This document shows positions 1 to 5,353 of a DNA stretch of 7,727 nucleotides, piece by piece. The notes under the pieces are model-generated. The model saw only the letters and a list, made by a program, of their open reading frames with translations, was not told the DNA's origin and made no database searches. Position numbers and translations under genes: made by a program. The stretch is from Patescibacteria group bacterium. GTDB taxonomy: Bacteria > Patescibacteriota > Minisyncoccia > Moranbacterales > JAKLHP01. The stretch covers positions 1 through 7,727 of the forward strand of contig JAKLHP010000036.1 of NCBI GenBank assembly GCA_022710085.1. The letters run 5' to 3'. Each line of letters begins with the position of its first letter. The first letter of the stretch is position 1.

Positions 1-900
1 TCTTGCTTCAATGATTTCCGCAATATGCTGACGAGAAACAGAACCGGTTTCCCTGGAATCAACTTCCGATAAATCTATTTCTTCTTTCTTGCTGATTTCT
101 TCTGGAATAGCGCTTCCGAATTCTAATTTGACTTTTTCCGCAACTTCAATTGAAGTCCGAAGTCCAATAGCAATATCATTAGTAATATGACCGGCTCCGA
201 CAGGAAGTACTGAAGTATGGATAAGGTCTCCATCTTCAAAAACTGCGATGGAAGTTGTTCCTCCTCCAATATTTATTAAAATCACTCCTAATTCTTTCTG
301 TTTTTTGCTGAGAACTGCCGTTGAAGCTGCCAAAGATTCAAGGATAATATCGCTGATATCAATTCCCGATTGTTGGATGCATTTGGTAAGATTTTTAACC
401 TGGATTGAGGAACATTCAATGAGAAGTGAATTCATTTCTAGTCTCACTCCCCTCATCCCGAGAGGATCTTTTATATTTTCCTGATCATCCAAACGATAAT
501 TTTTAGGAATAACATAAATTATCTCCTTGTTAAGAGGCAAGGCGACATTTTGCGCTTCAGTTATTACTCTCTCCAAATCATCTTCTGTAACTTCTCCGTC
601 AGCTCTTCCTACAGCCACTACTCCTTTCGATTCCTGGAAACTTATTTCGGTTCCTCCAATATTAATATTGGCGCTTTTAACGGTAAGTCCTGCCATCCTT
701 TCAGCTTTCTCTACTGATTCGTTTATATTTTTCACTACTTCTTCAACATCAGAAATCGATCCTCTTCTGATCCCGGATGAAGGGATTACGCCCACGCCGA
801 TTATTCTGGGAATTTCCACATCGGAAAAAGACTGTGCGATAACAGTTCTCACATTGGAAGTCCCTATGTCTATTCCTACTACGATATTTTCTTTAGACAT
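1..900 (-). CDS. ftsA: Cell division protein FtsA, partial (C-terminus beyond window)
   Basis: This is the actin-like ATPase that tethers FtsZ to the membrane and recruits the late divisome. The first 300 codons are present from ATG at 900; the family is usually about 400-420 residues, so roughly the last quarter, including the membrane-binding amphipathic helix, is missing. Visible motifs are the phosphate-1 loop GIDIGTSNVRTVIA (residues 9-22), an FtsA-specific 1C-type region with GRADGEVTEDDLERVITEAQ (98-117), and the phosphate-2 loop NIGGGTTSIAVF (210-221). LPVGAGHITNDIAIGL follows at 232-247, and the visible part ends in the FtsA-like AEIIEAR. Phosphate-2 starts with Asn210 where most FtsA proteins have Asp. 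The gene lies 91 bases after dgkA, with its own likely promoter in the gap. No Shine-Dalgarno site precedes the ATG. The minus-strand leader instead carries a 5-bp hairpin (CAGGG/CCCTG, 911-925). Confidence 0.95.
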   Translation of the reverse strand, partial: MSKENIVVGIDIGTSNVRTVIAQSFSDVEIPRIIGVGVIPSSGIRRGSISDVEEVVKNINESVEKAERMAGLTVKSANINIGGTEISFQESKGVVAVGRADGEVTEDDLERVITEAQNVALPLNKEIIYVIPKNYRLDDQENIKDPLGMRGVRLEMNSLLIECSSIQVKNLTKCIQQSGIDISDIILESLAASTAVLSKKQKELGVILINIGGGTTSIAVFEDGDLIHTSVLPVGAGHITNDIAIGLRTSIEVAEKVKLEFGSAIPEEISKKEEIDLSEVDSRETGSVSRQHIAEIIEAR

Positions 901-947
901 AAAATCAATACAGGGAAATACCCTGATTCAAAAAATTCTCTGTTTGA

Positions 948-976
948 ATTATAAATTAAAAAGACCTTTTCTGCAA
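948..976 (-). promoter_or_regulatory. Probable sigma70-type promoter of ftsA
   Basis: On the minus strand TTGCAG (976-971) is followed by 17 bases and a perfect TATAAT (953-948). Transcription would begin near 941, giving a leader of about 40 bases before the ftsA ATG at 900. The spacing and the TTGCA core match the promoter proposed in front of lepB. It lies wholly between the dgkA stop (992) and ftsA, so it would give ftsA expression independent of the upstream train. No experimental support is available. Confidence 0.6.
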
Positions 977-991
977 AGAAAACAGAACTAG

Positions 992-1372
992 CTAAATAAA
1001 AAGACTTCTGAAATATGGATAAAATATTATTATTCCTACCGCAGCAGAAAAAAATGCCGAGATCAGAACTACCGCCGCCATCATATCTTTTATAAGCCTG
1101 ACATAAGGATGAATTCTTGGTTTCAATATATCCACTACTCTCTCCACAATAGTATTACAGAGTTCCACTACTAAAACCCACATTATCATTGAAAAAAGAA
1201 TGACAGCTTCCCAGCTTTTTATTTTAAAAATAAGAATCAGCGTGATAATAAACACAGCAACTACTACCTCTATCTGAAAATTCCTTTCCATAGAAAGGGC
1301 ATATTTAAGGCCCCGGAAAGCACAGCTAAAACTCTTACAAATTTCTTTTATCCCCAGTTTTGTTTCAGTCAT
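992..1372 (-). CDS. dgkA: Diacylglycerol/undecaprenol kinase (DgkA family)
   Basis: This is a small integral membrane kinase of 126 residues. Family members phosphorylate diacylglycerol or, in Gram-positive bacteria, undecaprenol, which feeds the C55 carrier used for peptidoglycan and other glycans. The N-terminus reads SFSCAFRGLKYALSMERNFQIE (split here as residues 14-24 and 25-35). The catalytic signature ELCNTIVE lies at 70-77, with Glu70, Asn73 and Glu77 in the expected places. KDMMAAVVLISA follows at 95-106, with the conserved Asp96. There are three hydrophobic segments, roughly 36-51, 53-72 and 97-118. The start is 14 bases after the ybeY stop, without a Shine-Dalgarno site. The ybeY-dgkA pair is also found in Bacillus. 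In an LCP-encoding cell the undecaprenol substrate seems more likely than diacylglycerol, but the sequence does not decide this. Confidence 0.9.
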   Translation of the reverse strand: MTETKLGIKEICKSFSCAFRGLKYALSMERNFQIEVVVAVFIITLILIFKIKSWEAVILFSMIMWVLVVELCNTIVERVVDILKPRIHPYVRLIKDMMAAVVLISAFFSAAVGIIIFYPYFRSLFI

Positions 1373-1386
1373 AGATTTATTCTAAA

Positions 1387-1812
1387 TTAAAAATTTTCTG
1401 CTATTTCATCTTGGATTTGATACATTTTTTTGCTATGTTTAAACCCAATGATATGCAAGACCCCGTGAGAAATCACATAGGCCATTTCTTTTGTTATTTT
1501 TATTTTATCTTCCTTCGCCGACTTCTTGATATAAGGATAGCAAATAATCAGTTCACAGAAAAACTCATTGGTCTTGTTCTTTTTTTTGGGATAAAAGTCA
1601 GAGAAAGAAATAACATCAGTAACCTTATCGATTTTTCGATAAATCCTGTTAATTTTTCTGATTTCTTTTTCCGATACGATGGCTAGGCTAATGTTAAGTT
1701 TTCCCTTATTTTTAACTGCGCCTTTTTTCAAAGTGTCTGAAACGACTTTTTCAAAATATTTTTCTGAAAGTGTACATCCGATCTGGTTATTTATTTCCAG
1801 TAAATGTTTCAT
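1387..1812 (-). CDS. ybeY: Endoribonuclease YbeY (rRNA maturation factor)
   Basis: YbeY is a zinc-dependent single-strand endoribonuclease involved in 16S rRNA 3'-end maturation and ribosome quality control. The 141-residue protein has the family's metal motif HGVLHIIGFKH at 116-126, giving the three zinc ligands His116, His120 and His126. The upstream signature INRIYRKIDKVTDVISF (54-70) includes conserved Arg59. The residue before the third histidine is Lys instead of the usual Asp (commonly GYDH). The C-terminus stops soon after the metal site. It starts 5 bases after the channel gene's stop codon with no Shine-Dalgarno site, so it may depend on coupling. Its neighbours are the channel gene upstream and dgkA downstream. 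Confidence 0.93.
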   Translation of the reverse strand: MKHLLEINNQIGCTLSEKYFEKVVSDTLKKGAVKNKGKLNISLAIVSEKEIRKINRIYRKIDKVTDVISFSDFYPKKKNKTNEFFCELIICYPYIKKSAKEDKIKITKEMAYVISHGVLHIIGFKHSKKMYQIQDEIAENF

Positions 1813-1817
1813 AAAGG

Positions 1818-2366
1818 TTATTTCATCTTATCCTGACTAAGATTAGAAACGCTTCCGATTGATCCGTTGGAAATGTAAACTATGCCTTCTTTCTCATCTT
1901 TTATAACGGTAGACCTGAATGAGATTTTTTTTACTTTCCCGGTATAAGTCCCGATCTTCACCATGTCTCCGACATTGTATTGATTTTCCATAATGATGAA
2001 AATTCCGCTTACTAAATCCTTAACCAGTGTTTGAGACCCAAATCCAACAGCCAGTCCAAGAATTCCAGCTCCTGCCAGAAGCGGAAGAATATCTACCCCC
2101 AAAAGCTCCAGCACCATTAAAATCGCTACGCCCAGAATCACTATATTTCCAACAGTATTAAGAAGCAATGCCAAAGTTCTCACTTTAGCCTTAGCTCTTT
2201 CTCTTCCCGAATGAGACACTTTTGTGAAAAAAGAAAAAAGCCTGTATATGACAAGTTTGAAAAAAATCTTAAGAAAAATTAGAAAAATCAGAAACACTAG
2301 AAGCTGATATCCAGTAGTACCCTTTTGAACAAGGTTAAAATCGAAATTTTGAAGATAACTAAACAT
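1818..2366 (-). CDS. Short MscS-type mechanosensitive channel lacking the C-terminal cage
   Basis: This 182-residue membrane protein is of the small-conductance mechanosensitive channel family, which releases solutes during osmotic downshock. Hydrophobic segments lie at about 20-48, 68-90 and 93-127. The third carries the pore-helix signature AGAGILGLAVGFGSQTLVKD (98-117), followed by GIFIIMENQYNVGD. A beta-domain follows (about 131-178) and ends at the family-typical ISNGSIGSVSNLS. The protein then stops, whereas E. coli MscS continues for about 100 residues as an alpha/beta vestibule. The stop is followed 5 bases later by ybeY, with no leftover coding sequence, so the short form appears native. 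The start lies 24 bases after yqeY without a Shine-Dalgarno site. Family assignment is firm; channel behaviour without the cage is inference. Confidence 0.88.
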   Translation of the reverse strand: MFSYLQNFDFNLVQKGTTGYQLLVFLIFLIFLKIFFKLVIYRLFSFFTKVSHSGRERAKAKVRTLALLLNTVGNIVILGVAILMVLELLGVDILPLLAGAGILGLAVGFGSQTLVKDLVSGIFIIMENQYNVGDMVKIGTYTGKVKKISFRSTVIKDEKEGIVYISNGSIGSVSNLSQDKMK

Positions 2367-2390
2367 CCGATAAAAAGAATATAATTTTTA

Positions 2391-2849
2391 TTATTTCCCG
2401 CTAAGTTCTTCTTCCAATATTTTTTTTACGACACTACCGTCTGTTTGCCCTTGAAGTTTTTTCATGGAAATTCCCATAATCTTACCGAAGTCTTTCGGAG
2501 AAATTTCTCCCGACTCTGAAATTATTTTCTTGATTTCCTCTCTTACTTTGCTTTCGTCCATCTGAGCAGGAAGATAAATAGAAATTATTTCAAGTTCTTT
2601 TTTTTCTTTCTCAGCCAAATCGGTCCGTCCTCCTTTTTCATATTGTTCAATGCTGTCTTTTCTCTGTTTGATGGATTTCCTGACAACTTCCATCACCTCC
2701 TGGTCATCAAGCCCTTCTTCTTTTTTTCTTTTTTCAATTTCTGCATTTTTGATCGAGCCGGATAGAAATCTCAGCACATCACGCTTAAAAGCATCTCCTG
2801 ATTTTAGAGATTCTTTAAGATCGAAAAGGATTTTTTCCTTAAGAGACAT
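2391..2849 (-). CDS. yqeY: GatB/YqeY domain protein
   Basis: This 152-residue protein matches the usual YqeY length (about 148). The family resembles the tail domain of GatB, the subunit of the tRNA-dependent amidotransferase that binds tRNA, but the function of stand-alone YqeY is not firmly established. Seen here are LKSGDAFKRDVLRFLSGSIK (15-34), a charged helical middle with QRKDSIEQYEKGGRTDLAEK (62-81), and LEIISIYLPAQM (86-97). The C-terminal GKIMGISMKKLQGQTDGSVV (122-141) ends in the conserved DG. It follows rpsU, as in Bacillus, but the gap between them is filled by a degenerate heptamer repeat. No Shine-Dalgarno site precedes the ATG. Confidence 0.92.
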   Translation of the reverse strand: MSLKEKILFDLKESLKSGDAFKRDVLRFLSGSIKNAEIEKRKKEEGLDDQEVMEVVRKSIKQRKDSIEQYEKGGRTDLAEKEKKELEIISIYLPAQMDESKVREEIKKIISESGEISPKDFGKIMGISMKKLQGQTDGSVVKKILEEELSGK

Positions 2850-2852
2850 ATA

Positions 2853-2915
2853 TCGTATGACGTAAAACGTGGAATGTTGAGTATTGCACGTTATGCGTTA
2901 TGTGTTATGCGATTT
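2853..2915. repeat. Degenerate 7-base tandem repeat between rpsU and yqeY
   Basis: Reading the plus strand in steps of seven from 2853 gives TCGTATG, ACGTAAA, ACGTGGA, ATGTTGA, GTATTGC, ACGTTAT, GCGTTAT, GTGTTAT, GCGATTT. The consensus is close to RCGTTAT. The T that falls fourth in each unit is present in eight of nine units, and three consecutive units end in GTTAT. The tract fills the whole gap from the rpsU stop to a few bases before the yqeY ATG. It codes for nothing visible and does not look like a terminator. Confidence 0.65.
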
Positions 2916-3168
2916 AGTCTTCCATTTTTCTCTTGATGTTCTTAAGCGCTTCTTCATCAAATTTTCCAAGTTTCTTCATCTTCTCGATTTCTTTCCTAAT
3001 CTTAATCTTATACAGAGCTTCTACTCTTTTTTCTCTCTTATTCTTTTTATCTTCAAGAAATCTGGATCTTCTGGCATGCACCAAAACTCCGCTTTGTTGA
3101 ACTCGGCGTGAAAATCTTCTTATTAAGCTTTCCGAAGTTTCTTTTTCCTTTTTCTTAACTTCTATCAT
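2914..3168 (-). CDS. rpsU: Small ribosomal subunit protein bS21
   Basis: bS21 sits on the 30S platform near the 3' end of 16S rRNA and takes part in translation initiation. The 84-residue protein is longer than the 71-residue E. coli protein. The conserved core is SESLIRRFSRRVQQSGVLVH (12-31) followed by ARRSRFLEDKKNKREK. A strongly basic, helical C-terminal extension follows (about 50-84), ending KNIKRKMED. It lies between hisS, 43 bases upstream, and the heptamer repeat leading to yqeY. Its ATG at 3168 is preceded by AAGGGGGT with a 4-5 base spacer, by far the best ribosome binding site in the window. That points to an unusual mode of translational control. Confidence 0.95.
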   Translation of the reverse strand: MIEVKKKEKETSESLIRRFSRRVQQSGVLVHARRSRFLEDKKNKREKRVEALYKIKIRKEIEKMKKLGKFDEEALKNIKRKMED

Positions 3169-3172
3169 GAAA

Positions 3173-3180
3173 ACCCCCTT
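3173..3180 (-). promoter_or_regulatory. Strong Shine-Dalgarno site of rpsU
   Basis: The minus strand reads AAGGGGGT at 3180-3173, with TTTC (3172-3169) before the ATG. All eight bases can pair with the usual anti-Shine-Dalgarno sequence if one G-U pair is allowed. None of the other nine gene starts in this window has a comparable purine tract, so this site decides the rpsU start and stands out. Confidence 0.8.
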
Positions 3181-3211
3181 TCTAAATTAAATATATATAA
3201 ATTTCCAAATA

Positions 3212-4603
3212 TTAAGCGTGAGAGACAACCACATCATTTTTCAGTATTTTTTTGACAGCATTGATAAGCTTCTCAACTGCTACTGTTTCTTGAGATCCGG
3301 TTTTCATATTTTTAACTATCACCGTCCCATCAAGCGCTTCTTTCTGACCGATAATCAGAGTAATCTCAACCTTGAATTTGTCAGCTAGACGAAGTTGCGA
3401 TTTGAGGCTTCCTCTCCCGAAACTCTCAGCTACCACAATTCCATTTTTTTCCAATTCCGAAAAAATATTGAGGCTTTTCTTTTTGGCCAATTCTCCAAGC
3501 TGGGCCAAGAATACTCTTGGCGTCGGCTGTTTATAAATTTTTGTGTTAGCCTTTTTCATTTCAATGACCAACCGATCAAGTCCTAATCCAAAACCGATAG
3601 CCGGAGTATCTTCTCCTCCCAAAGACTTAATAAGCTTATCATATCTTCCTCCTCCACCTAATGAAAAATTTCTTCCATCATTGTTGTCAGCCCAGATTTC
3701 AAAAACAGTTTTAGTATAGTAATCCAATCCTCTCACCAATCTGTTGTTGATCATATATGGAAGATTAAGCTCATCTAGATATTCTAACAAATTCTTAAAA
3801 TGCAAGTGGCATTCCGGACAGAGATGATCAACGGTCTGGGGAGCATTAGATCCCACTTGGACACATTTGTCTTCCTTGCAATCCAAAATCCGAAGAGGAT
3901 TGACCTCTAACCTTCTCTTACAATCCTGGCATAATTTTTGTTTCCTTGATTCAAAATAACTGACCAGAAGATTGCGATAATCTTTACGGCAAGCCGAACA
4001 CCCGATACTGTTAATCTGAAATTGGATGTTCTTGAGCCCCAAAGAAGTAACCAAGCGATAAGATAATTGAATCAGATGAGCATCCATAATCGGATTACTC
4101 TCTCCAAAAATATCAAAATTAGCCTGCCAGTGTTCTCGATACCTTCCTTCTTGTGGCCTGTCATAGCGATAAATCTGGCCCATAGAAAATAATTTTACCG
4201 GTTTTGGAAGGACATTCATTCCATTTTGGATAAATGATCTTGCGATTCCAGCTGTCATTTCGGGACGAAGTGCCAGTTTATCTCCTCCTCTGGTGGTAAG
4301 TGTGTACATTTCTTTCTCCACGATATCCGTTCCTTCTCCTACTGAACGAGTAAAAAGATTTGCATATTCAACCAAAGGAATATCAATTCTTTGATATCCA
4401 TACTCATAAGAAAGACGGGAAAGCACTCTTCTTACGTGCTCCCAATAAGGCTGATCCGCAGGAAGAATGTCTCTCATCCCCCTGGGAGGCTGAAGTAGTA
4501 ATGGCTCCTTTTCAGAAGGTTCCTTTTTGGAAACAGTTTTCCTCTTCGAATCCTTACTGGCTTTATTTTTCTTGTCTGACTTCTTGATACTTTTCTTATT
4601 CAT
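3212..4603 (-). CDS. hisS: Histidyl-tRNA synthetase
   Basis: This class II synthetase charges tRNA-His with histidine. From ATG at 4603 the protein has 463 residues. Class II motif 1 begins after PPRGMRDILPAD (39-50). ALRPEMTAGIAR (111-122) and motif 2 with RYDRPQEGRYREHWQ (146-160) follow. The histidine-specific motif LVRGLDYYTKTVFEI is at 289-303, SLGGGGRYD at 314-322, and motif 3 AIGFGLGLDRL at 335-345. The anticodon-binding domain fills the last 100 residues. Four Cys pairs (CSAC, CQDC, CKEDKC, CPEC; 202-265) look like the structural metal region found in many bacterial HisRS. The first 35 residues are an unusual Lys/Ser-rich extension. A TTG two codons upstream (4609) is an alternative start; ATG is preferred as the commoner codon, since neither has a Shine-Dalgarno site. 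The gene follows lepB by only a few bases. Confidence 0.96.
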   Translation of the reverse strand: MNKKSIKKSDKKNKASKDSKRKTVSKKEPSEKEPLLLQPPRGMRDILPADQPYWEHVRRVLSRLSYEYGYQRIDIPLVEYANLFTRSVGEGTDIVEKEMYTLTTRGGDKLALRPEMTAGIARSFIQNGMNVLPKPVKLFSMGQIYRYDRPQEGRYREHWQANFDIFGESNPIMDAHLIQLSYRLVTSLGLKNIQFQINSIGCSACRKDYRNLLVSYFESRKQKLCQDCKRRLEVNPLRILDCKEDKCVQVGSNAPQTVDHLCPECHLHFKNLLEYLDELNLPYMINNRLVRGLDYYTKTVFEIWADNNDGRNFSLGGGGRYDKLIKSLGGEDTPAIGFGLGLDRLVIEMKKANTKIYKQPTPRVFLAQLGELAKKKSLNIFSELEKNGIVVAESFGRGSLKSQLRLADKFKVEITLIIGQKEALDGTVIVKNMKTGSQETVAVEKLINAVKKILKNDVVVSHA

Positions 4604-4615
4604 ACTCAAAAAAAA

Positions 4616-5254
4616 TTAATAAAATGAAGCTTTATTGAAAGGCCAAGCGCGAATCAAAACTCTCCCGATAATAAAATCCTTATTCAACGGACCCCAAGAT
4701 CTTGAATCGTGGCTATAGGATCGGTTGTCTCCCATCACAAAGTAATCCCCCTCTTTAAGCTCTTGAGTAAGATCTCCTGGGGTTTTTACTTTTTCTTCTA
4801 AATAATCATTTTCATCTACGACAAAACCTGCCGGATTTTGCTCATTGAATATATATACTTTTCCATTATTTATTTTTACTTTTTCCCCCGGAAGGCCAAT
4901 CACTCTTTTTATGAAATACTGTTTGGGATCTTTTGGATAACGAAATACGATCACGTCTCCACGATTAAGCTCCTTGAATGATTCAATGGAAAAAAATTCC
5001 CTTTCCCCTACTCCAACTTTAGTATTCTTATATCCTAATTCATTTATAATAAGATATTCCCCTTCTTTAAAATTCGGCTCCATGCTTGCTCCTTGCACAA
5101 AAAAAGGCTGGAAAAGAAAAACTCTGATTGGGGTAATTATAATAACAGCCAAAATAAAAACTTTGACAATTTCAAGGATGAAGCTTCCTACCCCATAATA
5201 AGATTCTTTTCCACCTTTAAAGACATTGCTCCCCGGAGAGTCGTTTTTTTCCAT
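4616..5254 (-). CDS. lepB: Signal peptidase I
   Basis: This membrane-bound serine protease removes signal peptides from secreted proteins. It has 212 residues: a short cytoplasmic N-terminus, one membrane anchor at about 24-47, and the extracytoplasmic catalytic domain. The box holding the nucleophile is QGASMEPNF (54-62) with Ser57. The general base is Lys116 in YFIKRVIGLPGE (113-124). The closing signature GDNRSYSHDSRSWG is at 175-188. These three boxes in order make the assignment secure. It is the first gene of the minus-strand train, with a strong promoter about 33 bases upstream and hisS immediately downstream. The ATG at 5254 has no Shine-Dalgarno site. Likely clients include the LCP-linked envelope proteins and the surface protein at the right edge, by inference. 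Confidence 0.95.
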   Translation of the reverse strand: MEKNDSPGSNVFKGGKESYYGVGSFILEIVKVFILAVIIITPIRVFLFQPFFVQGASMEPNFKEGEYLIINELGYKNTKVGVGEREFFSIESFKELNRGDVIVFRYPKDPKQYFIKRVIGLPGEKVKINNGKVYIFNEQNPAGFVVDENDYLEEKVKTPGDLTQELKEGDYFVMGDNRSYSHDSRSWGPLNKDFIIGRVLIRAWPFNKASFY

Positions 5255-5286
5255 TAAATAAAGGCAAATTAATAATAAACATAGGC

Positions 5287-5315
5287 ATTATAACACAAGA
5301 TTTTCGCTCTTGCAA
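5287..5315 (-). promoter_or_regulatory. Probable main promoter of the lepB-hisS-rpsU... gene train
   Basis: On the minus strand TTGCAA (5315-5310) is followed by exactly 17 bases and a perfect TATAAT (5292-5287). This predicts a start near 5280 and a leader of about 25 bases before lepB. The -35 hexamer lies inside the palindrome CTTGCAAG (5309-5316), so the same bases could also serve the divergent LCP gene. Confidence 0.7.
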
Positions 5316-5344
5316 GTATCCCCCAAAGTGAGCTACCATAGAAT
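5310..5344 (+). promoter_or_regulatory. Possible divergent promoter of the LCP gene
   Basis: On the plus strand the palindromic TTGCAA (5310-5315) is followed 18 bases later by TACCAT (5334-5339), a four-of-six match to a -10 box. TAGAAT (5339-5344) is a better -10 match, but lies 23 bases away. Either would give a very short leader, or almost none, before the ATG at 5354. The signal is weak; the call rests mainly on the need for a promoter here. Confidence 0.25.
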
Positions 5345-5353
5345 AAGAAGCTT

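Noticed and set aside
967..982. Possible terminator after dgkA (TTTTCT/AGAAAA stem, minus strand)
   Set aside because: The 6-bp stem has a single GC pair and the T-run is displaced. It overlaps the proposed ftsA -35 box, so I do not call it.
527..991. 154-codon plus-strand open frame opposite ftsA
   Set aside because: It is antisense to the well-conserved ftsA frame, with a low-complexity Ser/Thr/Ile translation typical of a shadow frame, and resembles no family.
3181..3211. Possible promoter for rpsU in the AT-rich hisS-rpsU gap
   Set aside because: TATATA-type sequences are present, but no -35 box at proper spacing could be found; AT-richness alone explains them.
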